DNA from: JAIQGF01 sp051006995
GTDB taxonomy: Bacteria > Acidobacteriota > Terriglobia > Terriglobales > Acidobacteriaceae
Direction: 5' to 3'
DNA length: 64,000 nucleotides
NCBI GenBank assembly: GCA_051006995.1
Contig: JBPCSQ010000008.1
Span: forward strand, 62,001 to 126,000
In this document: one piece after another, positions 1 to 8,304 of the stretch
Layout of the letters: each line of letters begins with the position of its first letter
How positions within the stretch are numbered: position 1 is the first letter of the stretch
Translations under genes and position numbers: made by a program
The notes under the pieces: generated by a model
The model's input: the letters and a program-made list of their open reading frames with translations, nothing else
Told to the model about the DNA's origin: nothing
Databases searched by the model: none

Positions 1-744
1 GGAGCAAGACCCGGTAGTGGATCCGGTACTGGGGCTGGACCCGGTCACGGCAGCGGCCCAGGCAAGGCCACAGGCCCAGGCAGCGGCCCTGGACATGGCA
101 CTGGAACCGGAACAGGAACCGGCTCTGGGAAAGGCTCTGGAGTCGGCCCTGGCACCGGTAATGGGAGCGGGTCGGGGCCTGGCTCAGCGAACGGACCATT
201 CCCGGGCGTTACCATCGTGGGCGGATCTGGCGGGCGTGGGTCGCGATCCGCACCTGTCAGTGCGTCGCCGTCGCCGCGTCGAAACTACGAGATCACCATC
301 ATTTCCGGTGGTTCCAGTGGCGGATCGACTCGCGAGCTGGGTATCTTCCGCCGCGATGAAACGGTGTACACGGTCTACATCAGCATGGCCGACGCCGGCG
401 GTGGGCCGGAATGCTCGATGCAGTACGCAGTAGTTGGCTCGGCGCCTGCGGGCGACGGCCTGCTCGCGCCGCCTTATGCGGTTAAGAAGTTCCGGCCGGT
501 CCTCCGGAGCGCGAATCCTCGATGGGATTCACGACCGGTTTTTGTCACCGGGATCATTGACGAGAACGGCCGAATGCAAAACATGCGCGCTGTCTATGCC
601 GACGACTCCCGATCCGTGCCGGTCATCAGCACGCTCGAAAAATGGGAATTCCTGCCGGCACAGGTAAATGGCAGATCCGTCGCGGCCAAAATCCTCATCG
701 GTATTACCGCCCTTCCAGCCGCTACCGACAAAGATAACAATTGA
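1..744 (+). CDS. Gly-rich TonB-like protein, 5' end missing
   Basis: The frame is open from the first base of the window, so the start lies upstream. The first ~75 codons encode a low-complexity run in which glycine occupies nearly every second position (Gly alternating with Ser, Thr, Pro, Ala), probably an extended periplasmic or wall-crossing linker. About 90 C-terminal residues contain the pattern PVFVTGIIDENG followed by VISTLEKWEFLPAQVNG, which resembles the C-terminal fold of TonB/energy-transducer proteins common in Acidobacteria. The usual TonB N-terminal membrane anchor would lie outside the window. A competing open frame from 17 to 433 is a shadow created by the repetitive DNA. Function beyond a TonB-like fold is not determined. 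Confidence 0.75.
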   Translation, partial: GARPGSGSGTGAGPGHGSGPGKATGPGSGPGHGTGTGTGTGSGKGSGVGPGTGNGSGSGPGSANGPFPGVTIVGGSGGRGSRSAPVSASPSPRRNYEITIISGGSSGGSTRELGIFRRDETVYTVYISMADAGGGPECSMQYAVVGSAPAGDGLLAPPYAVKKFRPVLRSANPRWDSRPVFVTGIIDENGRMQNMRAVYADDSRSVPVISTLEKWEFLPAQVNGRSVAAKILIGITALPAATDKDNN

Positions 745-873
745 GGAATACCCAGTATCGAATGCGGATTCTCAGGGAATTATCCGATTGGCTTCCAACG
801 CGTTTTTGATGTATGTTGCTGCTGTTTTTCAGAAACAAGCCAATATCGCTTGAGCCCGAGAGGGGGTATCTGA

Positions 874-984
874 ATGGATCCAACTATGATCCGTATCGTC
901 GCCGGTGTGTTGTTCGTGGTGATCGTGTTTGTCATCGTTGCGCGCCGCAAGAAAATGGCGTCGAAGCGGAAGCATGTAGCCTAG
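874..984 (+). CDS. 36-residue single-span membrane protein
   Basis: A short frame of 36 codons starts with MDPTMIRIVAGVLF, has one hydrophobic span (about residues 6-23) and ends in a Lys/Arg-rich tail that would stay in the cytoplasm. The purine-rich stretch gagaggggg lies 6-8 bases before the ATG as a ribosome binding site. The pattern of a short N-terminus, one span and a basic tail matches small hypothetical membrane proteins typical of this phylum. No function can be assigned. It stands alone, with 130 empty bases upstream. Confidence 0.6.
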   Translation: MDPTMIRIVAGVLFVVIVFVIVARRKKMASKRKHVA

Positions 985-1072
985 GGTCCAGCCCAGTGAG
1001 GCGCGAAACCGGAACCGCACTCACACACAGCGCCGGTGTTCCGAGTTCCCGCCGAAGGCTATCGTTGTCCGA

Positions 1073-1531
1073 TTAAACATCGGCGATTGCTTGAGGACTG
1101 TGCTGTTCGGGTGAACAGAGCTGTACAGCGGCGCGGATGTAGTCATCCAGCGTCGCGACTTCTTCTCCAACTTGAATCACCGGGTCGCGTTGGTTGGCAA
1201 GCGGCGCGCTGCTGACTAGCGCCGCGATGAACCCCCGCATCGCTTCTCGTGAACCGGCAGGCGCGAACTTCGCCAAACTATCTTCGGGCAAGAGGAAGTC
1301 TGCTGGGACGCCAGTCAGGCGCGCAAATTCGGAACGAACCTCGAATACCAGATTTCGAGGCAGGTTGGGATAATACCGATCGAGGAAATCTTTCCCAAAG
1401 ATCGGCGCCCGATCAAGAAGGTTCTGCATCGCGTCGGGACGCTTTTTCGCCCGATTCATGATTGCAACGCACCCGAATGATGCGAGGATTGCGACAACAA
1501 CTCCGACGATTACCAGAATCGAGTCTGACAT
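1073..1531 (-). CDS. Hypothetical membrane-anchored protein
   Basis: 152 residues. The chosen start (MSDSILVIVGV) puts a transmembrane helix at residues 4-25, followed by a basic cytoplasmic edge (NRAKKRPD) and a soluble domain. A GAGAAG purine tract precedes this ATG by nine bases. The frame extends upstream by 71 codons, but that sequence is unlike protein and lacks a better start. The soluble part holds no motif I recognise; the order PADFLLPEDSLAKFAP suggests a small alpha-helical domain. It converges with nothing and its 3' end lies ~90 bases from the small membrane gene at 874. Confidence 0.65.
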   Translation of the reverse strand: MSDSILVIVGVVVAILASFGCVAIMNRAKKRPDAMQNLLDRAPIFGKDFLDRYYPNLPRNLVFEVRSEFARLTGVPADFLLPEDSLAKFAPAGSREAMRGFIAALVSSAPLANQRDPVIQVGEEVATLDDYIRAAVQLCSPEQHSPQAIADV

Positions 1532-1710
1532 TGGCGGCATCTTCTCGCGTTCCCCGGGCACCGCGCAATAAGTTTTTGCCACCCGAAGCTCTCGGTCTGT
1601 CCTGTGACACAGCCGCGCTACTTGCGCTGCTTCACTGTACACGTTGGTGCCATTCCGCTGCGGGAGGGACGGTGACATCATTCCCGCATTAGCTAGGGAG
1701 GGATTTTGAG

Positions 1711-2991
1711 GTGAAGCACCGGCACCTGGCCGCCGCGTCAGCAACTATCGTCATTGTTGTGTTGCTGTCTGTCACGGTTGCAGAAGGAATCTCATCTCGC
1801 ACGCTCGGAAACAGCTTTGCGACCGCATCGCTGAACGCGCTGGCCGCAATTCGCGAAAATGCGACGCGGCCGGCAGCGGAGTTAGCCAAAACAAAAGCGG
1901 CCATAGAAAACGCACGCAATAAGGCACATACGGCGGACGAAATCGCAACTGTGCTGCTGCTGAACCGCATTCAGGCGGAGACGGAAATCGACAACGAACT
2001 GCGGCAAAACTTCAAGCAACAACTCATGACTGCTAGCCAGCGGACCGCCTCGACTCTTTCGGACAGTGCGCGCGAGCAGGCCGTCTCTGAACAGATGATA
2101 AACAATGGCTTTGTCCGCGAGCTCGCGCAGATTGAGACTACGTGCTATTCGGCCGTGGCGTCATTGTTGCGTGTCCGACAGTTTCCCGGCACTCCGGGTC
2201 AATGCAAATCTTGGCTCGACCGTCGTGGGGAAGCAGCGGTTCGCAGTTCTAACGTAGTTGCACACAACCCTGCTACTGCACAGGGAGCCTCCGCACCGAA
2301 GCCCTCCGAATCCGCTAATAGCAGCAGCCCTGGGCCTTCGACTCGAAACGAACCGGCGAATGCCATTAATTCGTCGAGAACGAATTCTGATCAGCAGGAA
2401 AAAGGCGGATTTAGCGTAGCTTCCAGACTCCTTGCAGCGGTGGGCGCAGTGAAGCAGTTCGTCGTCTCCGCCGCAGATGGCATCCTTTCTACGATCACCG
2501 GAAGCGATGAACCGAGCCAGCCTTCTGCCCAGCCGAGTGCCGCATGGTCGCGGACCCAGGGTTGGCTGACAAGAGTTTACAGTGCCGTTATCGAAAAGTG
2601 GTGGATGTTCCCTGCTGGAGTCGTGCCACTGTTAGCCCTTGCCGCTTGGCAACTCCGGCGGCCACGCCTGAAAGGCCGCTTGGTCATTGAGCACAGCGGC
2701 GCAAGGGCCGCTGAAATTGAGTTTCGGCGGTTTAAGGCAACATCTTTCTTGGTGAAGGAGACGTGTGGCCCGACCAGAGCCACCCAAAACGAATTAGATC
2801 TGTACACCGGCCACGTATCTCGCTTGTTCAAGCTCGAAATGCGACGAGTAGATAGGCAATGGCGGCCGGTAATCGAACCACTGGACGCTCGCCTGAGTGC
2901 AAACGGGCGGTATCTCGCCAACGATGTCATGCCGGAGTCAAAATGGGTGTCGATCGACGGTACACCGCTGCGGGTCATGTATTACGTTTGA
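1711..2991 (+). CDS. Hypothetical two-span envelope protein
   Basis: 426 residues with a GTG start; agggaggga sits eight bases upstream. An N-terminal signal or anchor (residues ~6-24) is followed by a long helical, Ala-rich segment, a Ser/Pro/Asn-rich linker (~185-235) and a second membrane span at about 298-317 (FPAGVVPLLALAAW). The C-terminal ~105 residues form a soluble domain, beginning with LKGRLVIEHSG, that should be cytoplasmic if the first segment is uncleaved and both ends lie inside. I do not recognise the family. It may be a membrane-spanning regulator, but nothing catalytic is visible. Confidence 0.75.
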   Translation: MKHRHLAAASATIVIVVLLSVTVAEGISSRTLGNSFATASLNALAAIRENATRPAAELAKTKAAIENARNKAHTADEIATVLLLNRIQAETEIDNELRQNFKQQLMTASQRTASTLSDSAREQAVSEQMINNGFVRELAQIETTCYSAVASLLRVRQFPGTPGQCKSWLDRRGEAAVRSSNVVAHNPATAQGASAPKPSESANSSSPGPSTRNEPANAINSSRTNSDQQEKGGFSVASRLLAAVGAVKQFVVSAADGILSTITGSDEPSQPSAQPSAAWSRTQGWLTRVYSAVIEKWWMFPAGVVPLLALAAWQLRRPRLKGRLVIEHSGARAAEIEFRRFKATSFLVKETCGPTRATQNELDLYTGHVSRLFKLEMRRVDRQWRPVIEPLDARLSANGRYLANDVMPESKWVSIDGTPLRVMYYV

Positions 2992-3029
2992 CGATCTCGG
3001 CATGATGTGCGGAAAAGACAGCGTGGCAT

Positions 3030-3380
3030 CTAAGCCTTTCCGTTGCCGCCAACGAATGCCTGAAGCATCGCGGTCAGAAGGTCCCTGCCAGAGGTGCAGG
3101 ATTGGCACTCACGCACCGTGTCAGGATCGTACCTGATGCACACTACTCGCTGGCCCTGACTGCGAAGTTGTTTACACATTGCACATTGCGATTCAGACAC
3201 CACTTTGGTGTCAAAAACGATCAGGTCTTGAAATCGCGCCTTCGAAAGCGTATGGCGGGCGAGTTCGGGCGATGGCACCCACCTGGTGTCGATTCCGGAA
3301 TCAATAGCTTCGAGAAAACTTGAGTGCGCCGAACTGCGCGACCCGATGACAATAACGGAGGCTCGGGAACCGCTGCCCAT
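3030..3380 (-). CDS. Hypothetical protein, receiver-like fold possible
   Basis: 116 residues with an alternating strand/helix pattern (ASVIVIGSR, FQDLIVFDT, RVVCIRYDP) spaced like a degenerate response-regulator receiver domain, but the acidic pocket and switch residues are not obvious. It carries five cysteines, including CAMC and CQSC pairs, so metal or redox binding is possible. No convincing ribosome binding site precedes the ATG and the true start could be internal. Function unknown. Confidence 0.5.
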   Translation of the reverse strand: MGSGSRASVIVIGSRSSAHSSFLEAIDSGIDTRWVPSPELARHTLSKARFQDLIVFDTKVVSESQCAMCKQLRSQGQRVVCIRYDPDTVRECQSCTSGRDLLTAMLQAFVGGNGKA

Positions 3381-3692
3381 AAAATCACTATGGCTTAGGG
3401 ATCTCGAATTGTCTATTTCATAGGAAGATACTCCTTCGGGTTTCCCAAAACGGAGCTAGAGGACCACTAACAATTCGGTGGCTGCGAAATGCAGATTAAC
3501 GGCCACAGATCGACGTTGGCCAGCAGCACGCGACACTCTCGGGATAACAAGACGGCAGATGAGCTGCTGGCGCGGTGGGCGAAGTTGCGGACGAGGTTGT
3601 CACACAGGGCACGCCTCTTTTCTCCTGCTGGAATTGCACTCTCAGCATTGCTACACTTCGCTCGAGGACCCTCGGCAGACAGGTGACTTGGC
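3381..3692. other. Intergenic stretch
   Basis: 312 bases between a leftward and a rightward gene, so it should hold both promoters. I see no clear -35/-10 pair, terminator or repeat. Short open frames on both strands here have no ribosome binding sites and no protein-like composition. Confidence 0.5.
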
Positions 3693-4808
3693 ATGATCGT
3701 CCGCTTTTGGGGCGTGCGCGGATCACTGCCGACGCCCAGCATAGCGAACCTGAAATATGGCGGGAATACGCCATGTGTTGAGGTCTGCACGAATAGCGGA
3801 CAGTTGATCATCCTCGATGCGGGCACTGGCATTCGTGCTCTCGGCCAGCGCTTGATGCAGGAGAAACCGCCCGACGGCCACCGCATCATGTTGTTTCTCA
3901 CGCACTACCACTGGGACCACATTCAGGGCATTCCGTTCTTCGAGCCTATGTATGTCCCCGGAAACATTATTTATCTGCACGGATTCAAAACGGCGCAGGC
4001 GTCGGTCGAGAGCGCGCTCGGCGACCAGATGGCGAACCCATTTTTCCCGGTTGATCCCAGCGTGATGCAAGCTACGCGACACCTGTACACAATTGGGGAG
4101 GAGACACTCCAGGTCGGTGATGCGGTGGTCAAGACTCTGTTCCTGAATCACCCGCAGGGGTGCCTTGGATACCGGATTGAGGCCGATGGCCACACAATTG
4201 TCTACGCCACCGACAACGAACATGGCAGCGAACAGCACGATCGCAACGTGCGTGAGCTTGCGCGCGGTGCCGACATATTTATCTATGACACTCAATATAC
4301 GACCGAGGAATACGAAGCAAAGCGGGGTTGGGGCCACAGTACATGGGAGGTTGGGGTAGATATTGCGCGCGAGACCGGGGCCAAGAACTTGATTCTGTTC
4401 CACCATGATCCTGACCATAGCGACTCAGTGCTCGATGAAGTTTTGCAGGCGGCAAGGAAAGAACTGCCGAGCACGATCGCTGCCTTTGAAGGACTGCAAC
4501 TCGACCCGTCGCATGCGCCCGGCAAGTCTCGCACCTCGTTCAATAAGCGTTATGCGGCCAGACACGTAGTCTCGATCCCCGTGGTGGTACGCATTCGGGA
4601 TACCGGGGTCAAGCTTGCGAAAACGATTGTCGCTAACATCTCGCTCGACGGCGCGTACATTCTCGCCCCAATGCCCATCGAAATCGGTCAGGAAGTCGAG
4701 ATCGAGCTGCAACAAGGGATCACGAACAAGCCGCTAAAAACCAGCGCGCGAGTGATGCGCTGCGAACGGCTGGGGGATAAGTACGGAGTCGGGATTACTT
4801 TCCGATAG
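3693..4808 (+). CDS. MBL-fold hydrolase fused to a PilZ domain
   Basis: 371 residues. The first ~255 residues are a metallo-beta-lactamase-fold hydrolase of the RNase Z/PhnP-like type: strand MIVRFWGVRGS, then THYHWDH with metal ligands H71, H73, D75 and H76, plus later HPQG, ATDNEHG and LFHHDPDH motifs. Residues ~275-371 form a PilZ domain (VVVRIRDTGVKL, NISLDGAYI, ARVMRCERLGDKYGVGITF), a family that often binds cyclic di-GMP, although the usual RxxxR motif is weak here. The fusion suggests a hydrolase under second-messenger control. A moderate AGGTGA site precedes the ATG. Substrate unknown. Confidence 0.85.
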   Translation: MIVRFWGVRGSLPTPSIANLKYGGNTPCVEVCTNSGQLIILDAGTGIRALGQRLMQEKPPDGHRIMLFLTHYHWDHIQGIPFFEPMYVPGNIIYLHGFKTAQASVESALGDQMANPFFPVDPSVMQATRHLYTIGEETLQVGDAVVKTLFLNHPQGCLGYRIEADGHTIVYATDNEHGSEQHDRNVRELARGADIFIYDTQYTTEEYEAKRGWGHSTWEVGVDIARETGAKNLILFHHDPDHSDSVLDEVLQAARKELPSTIAAFEGLQLDPSHAPGKSRTSFNKRYAARHVVSIPVVVRIRDTGVKLAKTIVANISLDGAYILAPMPIEIGQEVEIELQQGITNKPLKTSARVMRCERLGDKYGVGITFR

Positions 4809-4843
4809 CGGAAGCTCGATTCGGCATCTCGCACCGGCAATTC

Positions 4844-5050
4844 CTAGAGAATTTTCACAACAAAACTGACGGCGAACAGGAGCACCGAGGCAATCAGCGC
4901 GGTCCAAAGGATTGCGTCGGCGTCCGTAGGAAGCTTTGATGGGGCTGCGGTTCCGGCTGTCGAAACATCCAACCGGTCCTTCGGGTATCCACGGTGGTGT
5001 GTGTCGCTCTGGTCTACCACATATGATGCTTGCCGCTGGCGGTGATACAT
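4844..5050 (-). CDS. Small C-terminally anchored membrane protein
   Basis: 68 residues with a polar N-terminus rich in His, Tyr and Asp and one transmembrane helix at the C-terminus (about 46-66, ILWTALIASVLLFAVSFVV). The start was chosen because AAAGGGGAAAC lies directly before this ATG; a longer frame adds 15 codons without such a site. Tail-anchored topology would leave the polar part in the cytoplasm. No known family. Confidence 0.6.
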   Translation of the reverse strand: MYHRQRQASYVVDQSDTHHRGYPKDRLDVSTAGTAAPSKLPTDADAILWTALIASVLLFAVSFVVKIL

Positions 5051-5246
5051 GTTTCCCCTTTGTTCTGATCCTATTGGGTCCTGTTGATACCGCAACTTAC
5101 GAAGGTAACGTCCCTGCGATTTGTTCCTGCTGAGTTATTGGACAGGGCTCGCGCGCGTCGCCATCCAACGTGGCTGCCCTGCTGAATGGGAGCGGGAAGC
5201 AATATTCTGCTATAAGCGTCCGCGTGGCACTGTCGGAAGGGGGCGA

Positions 5247-5378
5247 TTACTGCTGATGCGAAGACGGAATACGCTTTCTTCGCTTGCCTCCGAGAACGGT
5301 TCGAACGGTGATCAGAACAGCCAGGATTCCAATGAAAGGAAGGGATGCCAGAACCCGCGATTAGACGAGTCCAATCAT
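5247..5378 (-). pseudogene. Small membrane protein frame with an internal TAA
   Basis: The frame reads MIGLV, a TAA stop, then SRVLASLPFIGILAVLITV followed by RTVLGGKRRKR and a stop after HQQ. The second part looks like a genuine one-span protein with a basic tail, similar in build to its small membrane neighbours, but it has no start codon of its own after the stop. It may be a nonsense-inactivated gene or chance hydrophobicity. Confidence 0.25.
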
Positions 5379-5402
5379 TATGAAAAAATTGCGAGGTCGG
5401 CG

Positions 5403-5570
5403 CTAACGCTTGCGGACAACGTAAGCTGCCGAGAGGATCGCTATCACGACGAAAGCAGGCGGAAACATCTTCTCGTACCAGTATCGCCATACGGGATTCG
5501 TGATCGCCATGATGCACACCGCCAGCATCACCAGAAAGAACACGGCCTGTCTGCCCGTCCAGAGAAACAT
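5403..5570 (-). CDS. 55-residue two-span membrane protein
   Basis: Starts MFLWTGRQAVFFLVML and carries two hydrophobic spans (about 8-24 and 37-52) joined by a short aromatic, charged loop (NPVWRYWYEKMFP), ending in RKR. An in-frame stop lies 23 codons upstream, so this ATG is the only plausible start, but its ribosome binding site is weak. Composition is convincingly that of a membrane protein. It belongs to a run of tiny leftward membrane genes between 4.8 and 6.0 kb. Function unknown. Confidence 0.5.
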   Translation of the reverse strand: MFLWTGRQAVFFLVMLAVCIMAITNPVWRYWYEKMFPPAFVVIAILSAAYVVRKR

Positions 5571-5727
5571 TTGCGCTCGCGGCGACGTGGCTCGAGCTTC
5601 CAGTCTCGGACGACACCCGGTTCATTTCCTGAATACCACGCTGCCGAAGGGAGACTGCGCCTCGGCCGGGATTCGTCTCGAGGATGCCATCATACCAGCC
5701 GCTGGAACATGGCTGCGAACTGACCAC

Positions 5728-5943
5728 CTACGCCCTGCCTTTCGAACCGTCGGGTTGCGAGGCTGCGACCCGCTGACGGACAAAACGCCTTAAGAAATTT
5801 TCCCGGTGCGTCACTTGGCAAATCTTCTCGGCCGCCGTAACCGGTGCCCAGCTGCAGAGATCATCCCGAACTCCGACCAGCTCGACCAGCTGTCCGTCCA
5901 CGTCTCGATAAATGCTCCCAGGTTGAAGCGGCTTAGCCGACAT
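5728..5943 (-). CDS. Small hypothetical protein
   Basis: 71 residues. The core reads GSIYRDVDGQLVELVGVRDD followed by LCSWAPV, a compact beta-rich pattern seen in small phage or transcription-linked proteins, although I cannot name a family with confidence. GAGGG precedes the ATG by six bases. The C-terminus is basic (FVRQRVAAS). It could encode a DNA- or RNA-associated modulator; this is a guess from charge only. Confidence 0.5.
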   Translation of the reverse strand: MSAKPLQPGSIYRDVDGQLVELVGVRDDLCSWAPVTAAEKICQVTHRENFLRRFVRQRVAASQPDGSKGRA

Positions 5944-6258
5944 CGTGGCCCTCGGCTAGTTACAGCATGCAAACGAGTCTCCTAACCGTCGCACGCCATA
6001 ATCCAAATCGACTCTTTCCTGACAATAGGATGTACCTTTCCTGACAACATTTTGGTCTCCAGATTTGCACAGGGAAGCCAAACTTCTGCACAGTCGTGGG
6101 CATGTTGCTTCTCTTTTTCTCTCCTGTGATTGAGAGTGATCAGCTAATGCCGACACGGAGCCGGAGTCGCGAATCGCTACCTGTCATAGATTCATCCCGT
6201 CTCCATCCGTCCCGTCGTTTGTGAGGCCAGGTAACGCAGAAAGGGGTAAAATTCAGGA
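5944..6258. other. Intergenic stretch before a secreted protein gene
   Basis: 315 bases. A TAAAAT hexamer at 6246-6251 lies only seven bases before the ATG at 6259, which would give an almost leaderless message if it is a -10 box; no good -35 is visible. A leftward open frame at 5956-6156 has no protein-like character. Confidence 0.4.
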
Positions 6259-6831
6259 ATGCAGCGCCACGTGCTTACGTTGTGCATACTCGTTGTGGCG
6301 GTACAATCCTCCGCGCAGATGGGGCCCGGTATGCGAGTTGCAGGGCGCGGCAGCTCCGTGACTGTGGGCCACCGGTTTCCTCATCGCCCGCTACCCCACC
6401 GTTTTCGCCGGCAGGGGCAGGCAACGTTTCCATTTTTCTACTCCGACCCGTTCTTCTACCCATACCCTCAGGAAGAACAGGTAGAGTTTTCGCAGCCATC
6501 TTCGCCGCCCGTAGTTGTCGTAGATCGACGCGAGGAGCCAAGTCGTGCCGCCGCACCGCCACTTCCTCCAACGGTCATTGAAATCCCGGGCGCATCGAGC
6601 ACGCCTGGGATCCAAGCACCGGCCGTTTTCGTGATGCTGAACGGGGACCGCTTTGAGACGCGGCGATACATGTTGAGCAGTTCAGTATTAGAAATCACGA
6701 TGCTAGATCGACAGGTCCGCCGAATCCCTGTCTCGGCCGTAAACCTCGACGCCACGATTGCCGCCAACCAGCAACGCGGCATCCTCCTGCACGTCCCCAC
6801 CGGACCTGGCGAGTATTCTCTTAGCTTTTAG
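6259..6831 (+). CDS. Secreted Pro-rich hypothetical protein
   Basis: 190 residues. A signal peptide (residues 1-20, ending around QSSAQ) is followed by an Arg/Pro/Phe-rich low-complexity middle with repeated FFYSDPFFYPYP character and a Pro/Val linker. The final ~70 residues form a small beta-rich domain (FVMLNGDRFETRRYMLSSSV followed by LEITMLDRQVRRIPVSAVNL) seen repeatedly at the end of secreted acidobacterial proteins. It is probably periplasmic or outer-membrane associated. Function unknown. A possible near-leaderless promoter lies just upstream. Confidence 0.75.
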   Translation: MQRHVLTLCILVVAVQSSAQMGPGMRVAGRGSSVTVGHRFPHRPLPHRFRRQGQATFPFFYSDPFFYPYPQEEQVEFSQPSSPPVVVVDRREEPSRAAAPPLPPTVIEIPGASSTPGIQAPAVFVMLNGDRFETRRYMLSSSVLEITMLDRQVRRIPVSAVNLDATIAANQQRGILLHVPTGPGEYSLSF

Positions 6832-7253
6832 GGCGTGAATCGATTCTCTGTCAGTGCGACTCTTCGCGGCCATGTTCTAGAGGCTGTGCGGGTATATCGA
6901 GCCAGCCTGTCAGTCAGACGATCATCAGTCCCGGCATGATCCAGGGCAAAATCCACCACGTTGGTCCGGGGCTCGAAGATGCTCACGTCCAAAGTAGTCC
7001 CACCCGAACATGTACATGAACCCGTGATGCCAGAATTTCGCCAGGAAACTTGGAACAAGGCCTAGCGTTGCTATGCACAGCAACAACTTTGGAGATCCGC
7101 TGCGAAGAGTGGCGACGAAGCCGACCGGCAAGAGCACGTAGATCAGCGCGAGCTCGAAGAAGTCTTCATTAAAATGACCACCGTCCCGGTCAGGATGCTG
7201 AAGGACGCCCGAGAGCGGGGAGTGCAGGATGGAGCACCGGCGAAAATGCGCTC
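6832..7253. other. Stretch without a confident gene
   Basis: 422 bases. Leftward, 6925-7176 encodes a hydrophobic segment (FFELALIYVLLPVGFVATL, then KLLLCIATLGLVPSFLAKF) that looks like two membrane helices. It has no start codon of its own in the right place and ends in unlikely residues, so it may be a decayed or frameshifted membrane gene that followed the gene at 7254-7460. Confidence 0.35.
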
Positions 7254-7460
7254 TTACGGAAGGAGTTGATGGAGTAGGACCGTCTTCGCGCTGATTCCGC
7301 CGAGTGCTACCAGTAGCACGATTAGGGCGATCACAAACAGAGTCGGCGCGAGCTCGGCGAAAACGTTCTGCTCGCCGCTCTTGTCCTGCCGTGAACTTTC
7401 TGACCATCTGTATGCATCCGGTCCGCTGGCCGCCATCATTCGACTGTAAGCGCTGGCCAT
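7254..7460 (-). CDS. Small C-terminally anchored membrane protein
   Basis: 68 residues. It has a polar N-terminal half and one hydrophobic helix at about 37-60 (ELAPTLFVIALIVLLVALGG). A strong GGAGG site lies before the ATG, which fixes the start and argues that the gene is translated. It resembles in layout the small protein at 4844-5050. No known family. Confidence 0.65.
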   Translation of the reverse strand: MASAYSRMMAASGPDAYRWSESSRQDKSGEQNVFAELAPTLFVIALIVLLVALGGISAKTVLLHQLLP

Positions 7461-7646
7461 ATAGCCTCCAATTACGGCCTTAACGTTACCGGGCCTCCTT
7501 CAAGTCGGAAAGATGCCCTCGGTACCGTTACGCAAGTCACGAACTGACCAAGGGCAGGCTGTGCCACCTATCTAGCTGGCGCACAAGGAGATACATCGAA
7601 GTGCGCCAAGCTGTGATACTCTTTGGCGACAACAAGAGTACAAAAA

Positions 7647-7844
7647 ATGAAAAGAATGTTGAGTGTGTTACTTGGCGCGATCGTATTGGCTGGCGCACTC
7701 GCTGGGGTCCCAGTAGAAGCGAAGAGGAACACGAATCCCCAAGCCAAACAGGCGCAGAAGCGCGCCAAGGCTCAGCGCAAAGCCATGCGGCGGGCGGCCA
7801 AGAAGGCACAGCGAGAGAACCGCCAGCGTACAGGGAAAAAATAG
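7647..7844 (+). CDS. Small basic secreted protein
   Basis: 65 residues. A signal peptide (MKRMLSVLLGAIVLAGALAG) precedes a mature part that is almost entirely Lys, Arg, Ala and Gln (KQAQKRAKAQRKAMRRAAKK). The ATG start is preferred over an upstream in-frame TTG because it opens the signal peptide directly. The mature region would be a polycation in the periplasm, able to bind anionic polymers or membranes; that role is inferred from charge. It converges with the decayed gene at 7849-8116. Confidence 0.6.
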   Translation: MKRMLSVLLGAIVLAGALAGVPVEAKRNTNPQAKQAQKRAKAQRKAMRRAAKKAQRENRQRTGKK

Positions 7845-7848
7845 TTTG

Positions 7849-8116
7849 TCAACTCGCCAACATGATCGCGGCTGAGCGACGTGCGGGCCAATCTTGCAGG
7901 GGACGTATCACACTCGCATCTCGACGCCTTTACCCTCGCCGCGACAACGTCGGGAGCAAGTCCCGCCTTTAACATTCGGAGCACGTCATCGGTCGAAATG
8001 ACGGCGCTGTTGGCGCGTGGCTTCTGCGGGAGTTGAGGCTCCGCCAATGGGGGCGCGTCCTGGCCTATGGCGACAGCGATAAACACAACGAGAGCGACGG
8101 CCACACGCAGGATCAT
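7849..8116 (-). pseudogene. Frameshifted small secreted protein
   Basis: The N-terminal part is intact: a signal peptide, a Pro-rich linker, then STDDVLRMLKAGLAPDVVAA and SRCECDTSPARLA, which matches a common acidobacterial secreted domain. Such proteins normally end a few residues later in a helix like xxSAAIMLAS. Here that ending (RRSAAIMLAS, stop at 7849-7851) is found in the +1 frame, while the unshifted frame runs on over the convergent gene. A one-base insertion or two-base deletion near 7885-7890 explains both facts. It could also be a sequencing error. Confidence 0.55.
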
Positions 8117-8163
8117 CCTACCCTCCTACCGAGCCGCACATTCTACACAGCGCCGGGCCGACA

Positions 8164-8185
8164 CAAAGGCAAATATCAGCCTTTG
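8164..8185. promoter_or_regulatory. Inverted repeat upstream of two divergent genes
   Basis: CAAAGGC and GCCTTTG form a perfect 7-bp inverted repeat around eight AT-rich bases, 48 bases before the decayed gene at 8116 and 120 before the gene at 8305. It could be an operator or the base of a hairpin. No T-run follows, so it is not a terminator. Confidence 0.25.
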
Positions 8186-8304
8186 CGTTACCCAGGCATT
8201 ACCGGAACCCAGGAAGGGAAAATCCGCCGGACACTCAAAGGATTAAGTTTGGCCTACTTTGACCTCGACGCAAAGGGTTAGACTCGCATGTGAGAGGCTA
8301 CCGG

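Noticed and set aside
17..433. Rightward open frame of 138 codons at the window start
   Set aside because: It is a shadow of the Gly-rich gene in another frame. That frame is open from base 1, and ends in a recognisable TonB-like domain.
5071..5727. Leftward 218-codon and rightward 200-codon open frames
   Set aside because: Both are rich in Ser/Arg/His with no hydrophobic core. The credible signal here is the 55-residue membrane protein in a third frame.
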